This document shows positions 54,750 to 63,973 of a stretch of DNA of 64,000 nt, piece by piece; positions within the stretch are counted from its first letter, which is position 1, and each line of letters opens with the position of its first letter. Position numbers and translations under genes: made by a program. The notes beneath the pieces are model-generated. The model was not told the origin of the DNA and did not search any database. It worked only from the letters and a program-made list of their open reading frames with translations. This DNA is from Pontibacter korlensis (GTDB taxonomy: Bacteria; Bacteroidota; Bacteroidia; Cytophagales; Hymenobacteraceae), in NCBI RefSeq assembly GCF_000973725.1, contig NZ_CP009621.1, positions 3,837,001 through 3,901,000 of the forward strand, given 5' to 3'.

Positions 54750-57599
54750 TTATTTTACGGAAGAGGTGCCGATTGGGTTTCCATCTGTATCAAGCTCCAC
54801 AATTTCGTAATTCAGAGCCTGCAGTTTTGGAAGAACCGTCTTCTTATCGCCTACCACCACAATATGCATATTGTTTACCGGCAGGTTCTTGGCTGCCAGT
54901 GCATCAATTTCCTGTTCGGTGATGTTGTTCAGAATTTCGGTCTGCTCCTTCACATAATCCTTGCTCAGGTCATACTCTAGTATACGACCCAAAAAACCTG
55001 CTTTTTGGTATGGCGTTTCATACTGGCGGGCGTCGGCCTGTCCGATAGAGCTCTTCATAAACTTCAGTTCCTCAGTAGTTACGCCGTTCTTTTGGAAGTT
55101 TGTTAGCTCTTTCATGAACTCCGTTACTGACTCAGCAGTAGCATCGGCACGCACACCAGCCGAAGCTGTGAACGGACCAGCATATTCGCTGCCGCTGAAG
55201 TATGAGCGGGCGCCGTAGGTATAACCTTTGTCTTCGCGCAGGTTCAGGTTGATGCGGCTGTTAAAGGCACCACCCAAGTTGTAGTTCATCAGGTTGGCCT
55301 TATAATAATCACCGGTGGCATCGAATGGCATGGCTACATAACCAATTCTGATCTCTGACTGCGCTGCATCAGGCTTGTCTACCAAGTAGATGCGCGTTTT
55401 GTCAATGGCAGGAGCCTTCATGTCTGCTGGCAGCTTCACATTTTTCTTCTTCCACTTCTTCAGGAAGCTAAGTTTGCCCATCAGCTCTTTCTCAGAGATG
55501 TCGCCAACTACAACCATTTGCGCTACAGAAGGAGAGTAGTAGTCGTTGTAAAACTTCTTCACATCCTCCAGAGTAATGTTCTCTACTGTTTCAGTAGTAC
55601 CTGAAGAAGGTACTGCCATAATATGACCGTCGCCGTAAAGCAGCTTGCTGTATACATTGTTAGCAATAGCTGTAGGTTGTGTAGCCTGGTTAGCGATAGC
55701 TTCCAGTTGCTGTTTCTTCAGGCGCTCAAAATCTTCTGACGCAAACTTGGGACGGAACAAGCGCTCCTCCAGCAGCGCTAGTGTTTTGTCCAGGTTCTTC
55801 TTCAGCGACTGTACAATAACATATGTCTCGCTGTTGCCTGAACCGATGCGGATAGAGCTACCTAATTTATCTAACTCATTACTGAACTGCTCTGAAGTAT
55901 AGTTTTGTGTGTCCTCGTTTAGCATACCAGCGGTAAGCGAGGCAACACCGGCTTTGGCTGGGGTGTTTGCCTCTAAACGATGACCACCCTTGATTGAAAG
56001 CTGTAAGGTAACAGTTGGGATTTCATTCGTGTTCGTGCCAATCAGCTTCAGCCCGTTTTTAAACTTGCCGGTATAGTAATCTGGCACATGCACGATAGGG
56101 TTTTCGCCTGCACCTGGGCGCTTGCTGCGGTCAAACGTATCAACAGCCTTGGTATACTTCAGGCCGCTATACGCATCTGCTTCGGCTGTGTAGCCATCTT
56201 TAGAGACAGTATAGTTATCAGCCTTAGCCAATAGCTCGGACTTACCCTTTGGCACTACGCTTAGTATGACAGCTGGCTTACCCTTGATGTACTGGGTATA
56301 AACACGCTGCACATCCTCTTTTGTAACCGACTGAATGCGCTTCAGCTCTTCCTGGATATAGTTTGCATTGTTGCGGAAGGTCTCATAGTAAGCTAGCTGC
56401 GAAACTTTGCCGCTTACGCTTGCCATGCGGTTTATCAGGCTGGACTCTGCTTGTGCCTTAAAGCGCTGCAGGTCTTCGTCGTTGATACCGCGTTTTTCGA
56501 ACTCGGCGATAGACTGGCGTGCCAGCTCCTCGCTCTGGGCAAGAGGCGTGTTAGGATAAGCCATTACAGTGATGCTGAACTCACCTGCCAACTCAGAAGT
56601 AGAATTGTACACCGAAGCCTGCATCGCTTTCTGCTCTTTAACAAAGTTCTTGTAGAAGATAGAGGTTTTACCCTGACCAAGGATTTCAGCCAGTACGTCC
56701 AGCGCTGGTTCATCTTTATGGCCTGACTCCGGCACAGGGTAGGTCATGCGCAGCATCGGGAAGCGGATGTTATCCTCGTAGCTTACGTAGCGGTCTTTGT
56801 CCAGCTGAGCTACCTGAGGCGTCATGTCCTGTACAGCAGGCCCTGCAGGAATAGAGCCGAAATACTTCTCTACCAACTTCACTACTTCCGCTGGCTTCAC
56901 ATCGCCGCCCACGGTTAGCGTAGCATTGTTTGGTCCATACCAGCGCAGGAAGAAGTTTTTAAGATCGTTTACATTGACACGGTTTAGGTCTTCGATGTAT
57001 CCGATCGTAGTCCAGGAGTATGGGTGGCCGTAAGGGTAGAGGTTTTTAGAGGTCATCTCATACACCAGGCCGTAGGGGCGGTTATCGTAATTCTGACCAC
57101 GCTCGTTCTTTACCGTTTCGCGCTGTACTTCAAACTTCGGCTGCGTTACGGCGTCAAGTAAGAAGCCCATACGGTCGGCCTCCAGCCAAAGCGCGGTTTC
57201 CAACTGGTTGCTTGGCAGCGTCTCAAAGTAGTTGGTGCGGTCGCGGTTGGTAGTACCATTTAAAGTACCGCCAGATTCTGATACGATCTTGAAGTGTTCC
57301 TCATCGGCCACGTTATCGGAGCCTTGGAACATCATGTGCTCAAAAAAGTGCGCGAAACCTGATTTGCCCACTTCCTCACGAGCAGAGCCAACGTGGTAGG
57401 TTACATCTACGTGCACCACGGGGTCGGAGTGGTCTTCGTGCACAATCAGCGTAAGGCCGTTGGGAAGCTTGTATTTTGTGTAAGGAATTACCAGCTCGTC
57501 GCCTTGCTTGGTAACTTTCTCCACGAGTTTTGTCTGAGCCTCAGCAACGCCCACCACACTTGCAGTAAGTATGATGCTGAGCACGGTTTTATTCATCAT
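54750..57599 (-). CDS. M16 family zinc metallopeptidase, two-lobed
   Basis: 949 residues. Signal peptide 1-21 (ending VAEAQ). The inverted zinc motif HFFEH (His84, Glu87, His88) lies in FAHFFEHMMFQGSDNVADEE, with the distal Glu in ETVKNERGQNYDNRPYG. A second, inactive M16 half follows (about 505-949): LIGTNTNEIPTVTLQLSIKGG with no HxxEH, and RIGYVAMPFDATGDYY. This full two-lobe form is typical of secreted or periplasmic peptide-degrading enzymes of Bacteroidota. Confidence 0.92.
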   Translation of the reverse strand: MMNKTVLSIILTASVVGVAEAQTKLVEKVTKQGDELVIPYTKYKLPNGLTLIVHEDHSDPVVHVDVTYHVGSAREEVGKSGFAHFFEHMMFQGSDNVADEEHFKIVSESGGTLNGTTNRDRTNYFETLPSNQLETALWLEADRMGFLLDAVTQPKFEVQRETVKNERGQNYDNRPYGLVYEMTSKNLYPYGHPYSWTTIGYIEDLNRVNVNDLKNFFLRWYGPNNATLTVGGDVKPAEVVKLVEKYFGSIPAGPAVQDMTPQVAQLDKDRYVSYEDNIRFPMLRMTYPVPESGHKDEPALDVLAEILGQGKTSIFYKNFVKEQKAMQASVYNSTSELAGEFSITVMAYPNTPLAQSEELARQSIAEFEKRGINDEDLQRFKAQAESSLINRMASVSGKVSQLAYYETFRNNANYIQEELKRIQSVTKEDVQRVYTQYIKGKPAVILSVVPKGKSELLAKADNYTVSKDGYTAEADAYSGLKYTKAVDTFDRSKRPGAGENPIVHVPDYYTGKFKNGLKLIGTNTNEIPTVTLQLSIKGGHRLEANTPAKAGVASLTAGMLNEDTQNYTSEQFSNELDKLGSSIRIGSGNSETYVIVQSLKKNLDKTLALLEERLFRPKFASEDFERLKKQQLEAIANQATQPTAIANNVYSKLLYGDGHIMAVPSSGTTETVENITLEDVKKFYNDYYSPSVAQMVVVGDISEKELMGKLSFLKKWKKKNVKLPADMKAPAIDKTRIYLVDKPDAAQSEIRIGYVAMPFDATGDYYKANLMNYNLGGAFNSRINLNLREDKGYTYGARSYFSGSEYAGPFTASAGVRADATAESVTEFMKELTNFQKNGVTTEELKFMKSSIGQADARQYETPYQKAGFLGRILEYDLSKDYVKEQTEILNNITEQEIDALAAKNLPVNNMHIVVVGDKKTVLPKLQALNYEIVELDTDGNPIGTSSVK

Positions 57600-57681
57600 T
57601 TGCTATAATGTTAAAGTGAATGTTATCACATTACAATATAGCAAATAGGAAGAGTAGTATAAAAATATTGTAGACGAATCT

Positions 57682-58086
57682 CTATTTTGTCTCGCTCAAC
57701 ACCTGCTTTGCAAACATAACAGAGACTGTTAAAGTAAGCAGCGAGATTACCAACATAGCAGTCGTCAGCAGGAATGCCATACCTGCAGTTTCAGTTGTTT
57801 CCGCTCCCTGTTGTTGTTGCACCTCACTGAGCAGTCTGATAAAATAGGTGCCTGCGCGCCAGCCCAGGAGTAGAGTAAGTAAGCCTGCTTCCACTGTGCC
57901 CAACATAAAACCCCAGCGCTTGCCTCTGTTCAGGAAGTGACCCGCTGTAAGTCCCATCAAACCTCCTGCAGCACCAGTTATCAGTGCTGTGTTGGCTTGT
58001 TCGCCAGCCAGGTCTACGGCCACAACGCCACAACCGAGCAAGAAGAATCCAAAAAAGGCATAGAGGTATGATATGTTCTTGTGCAT
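57682..58086 (-). CDS. small membrane protein, TMEM14-like in shape
   Basis: 134 residues from MHKNISYLYAFFG at 58086. Four hydrophobic segments: YAFFGFFLLGCGVVAVDLAG, ALITGAAGGLMGLTAGHFL, FMLGTVEAGLLTLLLGWRAG and MAFLLTTAMLVISLLTLTVS. The GAAGGLMGL-x-GHF-x-GKRWGF arrangement recalls TMEM14 proteins, but this is only a shape match. Function unknown. Confidence 0.6.
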   Translation of the reverse strand: MHKNISYLYAFFGFFLLGCGVVAVDLAGEQANTALITGAAGGLMGLTAGHFLNRGKRWGFMLGTVEAGLLTLLLGWRAGTYFIRLLSEVQQQQGAETTETAGMAFLLTTAMLVISLLTLTVSVMFAKQVLSETK

Positions 58087-58358
58087 GATGCGCCGGTGTA
58101 AATGGTATAGGTGGTAAATATACAGTAGAAACGGCAAAGTATGAAAGGAGACAGATCAGGTAACAGACAGCAATCAAAGCGCGAGTTAGCAGCTCAGGCT
58201 AAATCATTGCTTCTCAAGCACTGCAGTAAGAGTAATTATTTAGTGGTATGCGGTATCAGATCTTGAGATCATCCTTCCGGTTATAGATAAAAACTGTACA
58301 ACTTTTGCTACAAACTTAAGTATGAAGTGCAGGAAGCAGGAACAAGAAGCTTCAGAAG

Positions 58359-59447
58359 ATGGCAAAGAAGAAGGAAATACACGAGCTGTACGCTGACCCC
58401 AGCAGATCTGCCGCCTGGGCAGGCCTGCGTTACACCTCTGATGAGGGGCCGGGCTACACGCGCAAAAAAGCAGGAAAAGGGTTTTATTACCTTGATAATA
58501 AAGGGGAGCGCGTTACAGATGAGAAAACACTGGAGCGTCTAAACGCTTTAGTTATACCCCCAGCCTGGACAGCTGTATGGATCTGCAAGTCTCCGAAAGG
58601 TCATCTACAGGCAACCGGGCGCGATACCAAAGGCAGAAAACAATACATATACCACCCGCAGTGGCAGCAGGCCCGCAGCCTTACCAAATTTGGTCGCATG
58701 ATAGAATTTGGCTATTCCCTTCCTAAGCTCCGCGAGCGTCTGCAGCAGGATATTGCTTCCCGTAACCTGGACCGCCGCAAGGTGACAGCCCTCGTGTTAA
58801 CACTTCTGGACAATGCCTTGATCCGAATAGGTAACCGCAGTTATGCAAAATCGAATAAATCGTACGGGCTTACCACGCTGCGCGACAAGCATGTAAGGAT
58901 TGATGGCAGTAACATCAAGTTCTCTTTTGTAGGAAAAAAAGGAGTAGCGCAAGAAATAGACCTGAAGGACCGCCGCCTAGCCCGCCTCGTAAAAAAATGT
59001 AAAGACATACCAGGATACGACCTGTTTCAGTATTTTGATGAAAACGGGGAGCGGCAAACACTTGAATCAGGTGATGTGAATGAGTATTTGCGGGAAGCTA
59101 CTGAGCACGACTTTTCGGCAAAGGATTTCCGCACCTGGGGAGGTACCGTACGCATGGTGGAGTGCCTGGAAAACGTGCTGGAAGCGGAGCCGGACCTGGA
59201 CAAGGAAAAGGCTATAAAGGCAGCCGTTAAAGAGGTAGCAAAAGGCTTGGGTAATACACCAACTGTTTGCAGTAAATACTATATACATCCGGAGGTGGTA
59301 AACTTGTTCCGGGAAGACAGGCTGATGAATTACCTGAAACGACATGATGCCACAAAACCCAAAATAGAGCACTTATCTGGTACAGAAGAACTAGTGCTAA
59401 AAATGCTGGAACGTGTGGCAAAAGAGAAAAAGGCGTCAGCAGCCTAA
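58359..59447 (+). CDS. DNA topoisomerase IB
   Basis: 362 residues. The N-terminal domain starts ELYADPSRSAAWAGLRYTSD. Catalytic-domain motifs: LTLLDNALIRIGNRSYAKSN with the first Arg region, YGLTTLRDKHVRI, KDFRTWGGTVRMVECL with the second Arg, and TPTVCSKYYIHPEVV with the nucleophile Tyr next to the IHP motif. It relaxes supercoils through a 3'-phosphotyrosine intermediate. Length and layout match bacterial/poxvirus-type TopIB. Confidence 0.93.
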   Translation: MAKKKEIHELYADPSRSAAWAGLRYTSDEGPGYTRKKAGKGFYYLDNKGERVTDEKTLERLNALVIPPAWTAVWICKSPKGHLQATGRDTKGRKQYIYHPQWQQARSLTKFGRMIEFGYSLPKLRERLQQDIASRNLDRRKVTALVLTLLDNALIRIGNRSYAKSNKSYGLTTLRDKHVRIDGSNIKFSFVGKKGVAQEIDLKDRRLARLVKKCKDIPGYDLFQYFDENGERQTLESGDVNEYLREATEHDFSAKDFRTWGGTVRMVECLENVLEAEPDLDKEKAIKAAVKEVAKGLGNTPTVCSKYYIHPEVVNLFREDRLMNYLKRHDATKPKIEHLSGTEELVLKMLERVAKEKKASAA

Positions 59448-59509
59448 CCTATACTTTATACTTGTATGTGTTGGGGTGCTAGGCTGCAATACCGCTAAAC
59501 TGGTTATTC

Positions 59510-60133
59510 TTATCCTGGGATGTTGTCTAAAGATTGCCAGAGGTACTTACTGGCAATGGTGCGGTAGGGGCGCCACTTTTCAGCTATTTCCTGCATTTGC
59601 ACACGAAGAGCTTTGCCGCTTGTTTCTAAACCATAGTGCCGCTTCATCGCATTTTGGATACCAAGGTCATCCACCGGGAATACGTCTGGGCGCTCCAGGG
59701 CAAACATCAGCAGCATTTCTACTGTCCAGCGGCCCACACCTTTTATTTGGGTAAGGTGCCTGATCAGGTCTTCGTCTTCCATCGCATCGATAGTGGCATG
59801 CTTTAAATTGCCGTCTGCAGCAAAAGCAGCTACATTGCGTACGTAGCCAATCTTCTGAAACGATAAGCCAGCACCTCTTAAAACATCATCTGGTGCCTCT
59901 AGGACTAGTTGCGGGTGCGGGTACTCCTCCGGGAAAAGCTCTCTGAACCTCCTGAAAATTACCGCCGCTACCTTGGTGCTTAGTTGCTGCGATATAATGG
60001 CACTCAGCAGTTTTAAGTATAAATCTTCGGAGCGGGAGGACTTCAGTGGCTGCCCTTGCTCTATAATCTCACAAATGATGGGATCGTTTGCAAAGGCTGA
60101 CATCATTTCTAAAGTAGGGTAAGAGGTATTCAT
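59510..60133 (-). CDS. AlkA-like DNA-3-methyladenine glycosylase
   Basis: 207 residues from MNTSYPTLEMM at 60133; a longer frame to 60169 is possible. The helix-hairpin-helix glycosylase fold shows LLSAIISQQLSTKVAAVIFRR, the HhH IKGVGRWTVEMLLMFAL and the catalytic Asp in DVFPVDDLGIQ. It removes alkylated purines in base-excision repair. The N-terminal domain of full AlkA is missing, as in the short bacterial class. Confidence 0.88.
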   Translation of the reverse strand: MNTSYPTLEMMSAFANDPIICEIIEQGQPLKSSRSEDLYLKLLSAIISQQLSTKVAAVIFRRFRELFPEEYPHPQLVLEAPDDVLRGAGLSFQKIGYVRNVAAFAADGNLKHATIDAMEDEDLIRHLTQIKGVGRWTVEMLLMFALERPDVFPVDDLGIQNAMKRHYGLETSGKALRVQMQEIAEKWRPYRTIASKYLWQSLDNIPG

Positions 60134-60187
60134 AGTTTCAGGACATTTGATAAAGAGTGAAGGACGCAAGAAGCAAATTATCTTTTT

Positions 60188-60237
60188 GAGGGGACTACGG
60201 GTGTTTTTACAAAACTCAAAACTCTTGTAGTCCCCTC
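60188..60237. other. stem-loop between the AlkA-like and threonine aldolase genes
   Basis: GAGGGGACTAC (60188-60198) pairs perfectly with GTAGTCCCCTC (60227-60237) over a 28-base loop that has its own GTTTT/AAAAC pairing. It may end transcription of the aldolase gene, although the following minus-strand bases are A-rich, not T-rich. Confidence 0.5.
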
Positions 60238-60255
60238 TCTAGGCTAGCATAAACA

Positions 60256-61302
60256 TTACGCTTCTACTTTCTCAAAGCTAAGGGTTTGCAAAACCTGTAG
60301 CAGACGCTGGTGCATCTCCTCAGTAATATCGAGGTGGGTCACAAAACGGATCATTTGTGGGCCGAAGCTTGCTGCAAGTATGTGCTGCTCTGCCAGAGCC
60401 TGTACAAAAGCTACATCGCTCACCTTTTCATTTAGCTTAAAGATGATAATGTTTGTTTCTACCGGAAGCACGCTTTCCACATAGTCTGTCTGCAGTAAAG
60501 CTTGCTCCAGTTCTTTGGCGCGGCGGTGGTCTTCCTGTAGTCGCTCTACATGGTTATCCAGGGCATACATGCCAGCCGCAGCCAGGTAACCAGCTTGGCG
60601 CATGCCACCACCCATTACCTTGCGTACTCTTGTTGCTTTCTTGATGAACTCTTTAGAGCCGAGTAGAACAGAGCCTACCGGAGCACCTAATCCTTTAGAA
60701 AGGCAAATAGAGATGGTATCAAAGTATAAACCATAGTCTTTGGCAGAGTCGCCGGAAGCTACCAGGGCGTTGAACACGCGGGCACCATCCAGGTGCAGGG
60801 CCAGGTTGTGGCGCTTGCAAACTTCAGAAATGGCCGCAATCTCCTTTATCGTATAGTAAGAGCCGCCGCCTTTATTACAGCTGTTCTCCAGGGCCACCAG
60901 GCGCGTTTCCGGGAAGTGGATGTTATCTAGCGGACGGATATTGGCTTCAACTTGCTGCGGTGTCATCTTACCCCGCTCGCCATGGACCAGCGCTGTAGAG
61001 GCTGCCGAGTTAAAAGCAATGCCACCACCCTCGTACTGGTGAATGTGTGCTGTTATATCGCATATAACCTCTGTTAGAGGTGCGGTGTGTACTTTTATGG
61101 CAATCTGGTTGGTCATGGTGCCGGAAGGGCAGAAGAGGCCAGCCTTTAAACCAAACATGGCGGCAGTCTTCTCCTCAAGAGCTTTTATTGTTGGGTCCTC
61201 TCCGTATACATCATCGCCAACGGGGGCTTCAAACATGGCCTGAAGCATTTCAGGGGTTGGCTTTGTTACTGTATCGGAGCGGAGGTCTATCTTTTGTATC
61301 AT
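60256..61302 (-). CDS. threonine aldolase family PLP enzyme
   Basis: 348 residues. IDLRSDTVTKPTPEMLQAM is the typical start. PVGDDVYGEDPTIKALEEK, LHLDGARVFNALVASG with the PLP Asp, and SICLSKGLGAPVGSVLLG with the Schiff-base Lys follow. It cleaves L-threonine or L-allo-threonine to glycine and acetaldehyde. Normal length for low-specificity threonine aldolase (beta-eliminating lyase superfamily). Confidence 0.92.
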   Translation of the reverse strand: MIQKIDLRSDTVTKPTPEMLQAMFEAPVGDDVYGEDPTIKALEEKTAAMFGLKAGLFCPSGTMTNQIAIKVHTAPLTEVICDITAHIHQYEGGGIAFNSAASTALVHGERGKMTPQQVEANIRPLDNIHFPETRLVALENSCNKGGGSYYTIKEIAAISEVCKRHNLALHLDGARVFNALVASGDSAKDYGLYFDTISICLSKGLGAPVGSVLLGSKEFIKKATRVRKVMGGGMRQAGYLAAAGMYALDNHVERLQEDHRRAKELEQALLQTDYVESVLPVETNIIIFKLNEKVSDVAFVQALAEQHILAASFGPQMIRFVTHLDITEEMHQRLLQVLQTLSFEKVEA

Positions 61303-61344
61303 GAATTTGATTTGGGAAAACTTTACTTTGTAAAAATAATAACT

Positions 61345-61352
61345 TACTTTTG
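61345..61352 (+). promoter_or_regulatory. candidate -7 box TACTTTTG
   Basis: Exact TAnnTTTG match, 26 bases before the ATG of the small basic protein gene at 61379. No TTG is at the ideal -33 distance; a TTG at 61328 is too close. Confidence 0.45.
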
Positions 61353-61378
61353 CCCTTCAAATTAAAAACATTGCAACG

Positions 61379-61558
61379 ATGGGAGTTACTAGACTAAAAA
61401 GAAAAGATCGCAAAAATAAGGCAAGAGCCAACAACAAACAGGCTAAAATCAAGCAGCTTCTGCTTACGCCAGTTATCAAGAACGTTGACATGGACGAGCT
61501 GAGAGCTCAATTTGGTGAGACTCCAAAAAACCAGACTGCAGAAACTGCTGCTGAGTAA
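61379..61558 (+). CDS. small basic protein of unknown function
   Basis: 59 residues, too short for many gene callers. The N-terminal half is very basic (TRLKRKDRKNKARANNKQAK), followed by IKQLLLTPVIKNVDMDELRA and an acidic-polar tail. The base composition and residue order suggest an RNA- or ribosome-associated protein, but I recognise no named family. A -7 box lies upstream and a T-run terminator downstream (61639-61671), so it is a single-gene unit. Confidence 0.75.
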   Translation: MGVTRLKRKDRKNKARANNKQAKIKQLLLTPVIKNVDMDELRAQFGETPKNQTAETAAE

Positions 61559-61638
61559 TTCTTATTTTAGCGAAAGTAAGTCCATCTGCTGCCGCTGCTA
61601 GTGAAAGCGAATGGCGGCGGCTTACTAAACTAGACATC

Positions 61639-61671
61639 AAGTGTGTTTGCACCTGCAGGCACACTTTTTTT
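61639..61671 (+). terminator. terminator with seven-T run
   Basis: AAGTGTG pairs with CACACTT, with a TGCA/TGCA inner pairing possible in the loop, followed by Ts. It ends the unit of the small basic protein and touches the stop codon of the convergent phosphoesterase gene. Confidence 0.8.
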
Positions 61672-62170
61672 ATGCTCTCTTGCCAAGCTCCAGTACCTGC
61701 AGGTCCTGTACTTTCCCCTCAAGTATGTTGAAGCGAACCATCGTGCGCACTTTATGAAAACCATGTCGGCCTGCCGCGCCCGGGTTTATGTGCAGTAGGT
61801 TGTTCAGGTTTTTATCTGTCATGACCCTGAGAATATGAGAGTGCCCAGTGATAAAGAGCTGTGGCGGGTTCTGCATTATGGCTTGGCGCACGTCTGGGTG
61901 GTACTTGCCAGGATAACCACCAATATGTGTCATCATTACATCTAGCCCCTCCAACTCGAAACGGTTCACCCTGGGGTGTACCTGTCTGATAGCGGCATCA
62001 TCAATATTGCCATACACCCCCCGGAGCGGTGCCAGCTCCTGCAGCCTGTCCGACACTTCTATATTTCCAAAGTCACCGGCATGCCAGATCTCGTCACGGT
62101 CTGAGAGCAGTCGTAGTACCTGGTCGTCGAGGTAGGAGTGAGTGTCGGAGAGGAGGCCAATCTTAAGCAT
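61670..62170 (-). CDS. YfcE/MJ0936-type metallophosphodiesterase
   Basis: 166 residues from MLKIGLLSDTHSYLD at 62170; the longer frame to 62305 lacks similarity. Motifs: GLLSDTHSYL, EIWHAGDFGNIEV, GVYGNIDDAAI, MMTHIGGYPG and FITGHSHILRV, all of the YfcE-like phosphodiesterase class (two-metal site). INPGAAGRHGFH is a further conserved end. Substrate unknown; members cleave model phosphodiesters. Confidence 0.9.
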   Translation of the reverse strand: MLKIGLLSDTHSYLDDQVLRLLSDRDEIWHAGDFGNIEVSDRLQELAPLRGVYGNIDDAAIRQVHPRVNRFELEGLDVMMTHIGGYPGKYHPDVRQAIMQNPPQLFITGHSHILRVMTDKNLNNLLHINPGAAGRHGFHKVRTMVRFNILEGKVQDLQVLELGKRA

Positions 62171-62371
62171 AGGGATACTAGTTGTTTCAGATGTGAAGTT
62201 AGCGAAATCCTGCAGGAAAAGTTTTGTTCCCACAAGCTCAAGCTTGCAATTGCGAGAACTCTGTGGAAACAGCACGGTAGCCAGGGAGGTATGGCTGGAG
62301 CGCATGTCAATGAAATAGAACCACCTCTAATACAGTGACGTAGGTATAAACAGAACTAATTTAACTTTAAC

Positions 62372-62668
62372 ATGAAAACAAGTACACAAAAAACATATAA
62401 AACATTGATTTCCGCTTTGGTCATTCTGCTTTTTCCTCTAATAGTAGGCTGCTCTGTTTTTTCTGGAAGTGGAAACGTATCAAACGATCCAGAGGTGGCA
62501 CATCAGCAACAGGAGGTAGAGCGTCTGAGGCGGGAGGTTCAGGAAGCTGAGCGTTATGCTGAAGAGGCTGAACAGCGGGAGAAGGCCGCTAAGAATAGGT
62601 TAAAAGCTGCCGAGCACGAACTAAAGGCCCTGGAGGAACAGGCGAAAAGAAGAAACGAATACCAGTAG
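62372..62668 (+). CDS. small coiled-coil lipoprotein
   Basis: 98 residues. A lipoprotein signal ends at LIVGC (about Cys27). The mature part after VFSGSGNVSNDPEV is one long charged helix (EVERLRREVQEAERYAEEAE and onward, heptad-like with many Ala/Glu/Lys), an obvious coiled coil. Such proteins can form Lpp-like or spacer structures. No named family. Confidence 0.7.
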   Translation: MKTSTQKTYKTLISALVILLFPLIVGCSVFSGSGNVSNDPEVAHQQQEVERLRREVQEAERYAEEAEQREKAAKNRLKAAEHELKALEEQAKRRNEYQ

Positions 62669-62773
62669 CCTTCAATGTAAATTAAGTACTGGGGTGGATA
62701 CCTTTAATGCCCCGGACATGCCAGCCTGTTTGGGGCGTTCTGCTTTTAGTGAGACTTAGGCTGCAGTTAGTAC

Positions 62774-62825
62774 ATTACACAAAAAGCACCTGTCTCAGAA
62801 AGGAGACAGGTGCTTTTTGTGTAAT
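62774..62825. terminator. 23-bp perfect bidirectional terminator
   Basis: Arms 62774-62796 and 62803-62825 are perfectly complementary with an AGAAAG loop; A5 and T5 tracts lie inside the stem. It lies between the convergent lipoprotein genes at 62372 and 62864. Confidence 0.92.
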
Positions 62826-62863
62826 CAGCAAGATCTTATCTAAGCAGGCTTGGAAGCAAAGCC

Positions 62864-63100
62864 TTAATTATCCTTTTTCTTTTCTTGGTCTGCCTCAGCG
62901 TCCACTGTTTTAGTTCTGGTGGTGGTATCGTACTGAACCACTGTTTCGGTTACCTCATACTCTGTTGCCACAGAGTCACGGTCTACTACCACCTGGTTAT
63001 CTTCTTCAGTTTCTAGGCTGGTGGTGTTACTTGTTCTTTCACAGGCTGTAAAACCTAAAGTACTGAACACCACAACACCTGTAAAAAATATATTTTTCAT
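62864..63100 (-). CDS. small acidic lipoprotein
   Basis: 78 residues. Signal and lipobox LGFTAC (about Cys20). The mature part is low in hydrophobic residues and rich in Thr, Val, Asp and Glu (ETEEDNQVVVDRDS, then TVVQYDTTTRTKTVDAE), probably extended or disordered. Function unknown. Confidence 0.65.
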   Translation of the reverse strand: MKNIFFTGVVVFSTLGFTACERTSNTTSLETEEDNQVVVDRDSVATEYEVTETVVQYDTTTRTKTVDAEADQEKKKDN

Positions 63101-63353
63101 AGTTTTAAGAGTAGATTATACATGAAATAGTACAAGGTGTCACCAAATTTTGCCTGTACTATATACTAGCTTTTACGATAAACCAAAGCTAAAAGGTGTG
63201 ATTTATACCATTTTATATACATAACGATATTACAAAAAGAGCTAAAGACAGAATTTTGATCATTTCTCTAAGTGGTTTAATCTGTACAACTTAAAGGTCA
63301 CAATTTCGTGCACTACCTGTGTGAAACAAATGGCCTACCAGAAACGGCGCCTC

Positions 63354-63830
63354 TTACTTCAGCTTACCAAGCAGCCGTCTGATGAGTACAATCTGCCCCA
63401 GGTGATAAGCATTATGTTCGGCAACCAGCATCGCCTCGCGTAGTAGTGTTTGTCCCTGGCTATGAGCGAAGGGTTTAAACAAATCATTGTCTGTGTTCTG
63501 AACCAGCTGCACCATCTGCTCAAGGTCGTCAGTGATCGTTTTTATCGTATTGTTGATTGCTTTTTGGTCCGGTGGGGCTGCTTGAGAGGGCCAGTAGTCA
63601 TCGGGCCAGTTCGGTTCCTGGTAGTCAGGGTTGTTACTGAAGTTAAGTATATCCCGCTGCGTAAAGCGTAAGTGTTCCAGTTGTTGCCATATAGTATAAG
63701 GCAGTTGCTCCACCTGTTCACCAGCCTCCCTTACCGTAATACCTTCCAGCAGTTCCTGCTGTGTTCTAAAAGCCTGCCCTTGCCGCAGTAGCTTTACTAA
63801 ATGATCGCGTAGTTGTTGGTCGTGTGTCAT
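63354..63830 (-). CDS. DinB/YfiT-like metal-binding protein
   Basis: 158 residues of a four-helix bundle. LRDHLVKLLRQGQAFRTQQE starts helix 1. The conserved metal His set is partly visible: EHNAYHLGQIVLIRRLLGKL near the end is the best match. Members include thiol transferases and damage-induced proteins; the reaction here is not known. Confidence 0.8.
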   Translation of the reverse strand: MTHDQQLRDHLVKLLRQGQAFRTQQELLEGITVREAGEQVEQLPYTIWQQLEHLRFTQRDILNFSNNPDYQEPNWPDDYWPSQAAPPDQKAINNTIKTITDDLEQMVQLVQNTDNDLFKPFAHSQGQTLLREAMLVAEHNAYHLGQIVLIRRLLGKLK

Positions 63831-63973
63831 AGCCCTTTTTTAAAGAACATACTATAATGTAATTGGTAGAGTTAAGATTTGCTTGGGAAAGGATTATGTA
63901 TAACATCTAACCAGCACGTGCTACGTTTAAGCTAAAATCTTATCTTTACTATCTATCAAAACCCATATACCGC

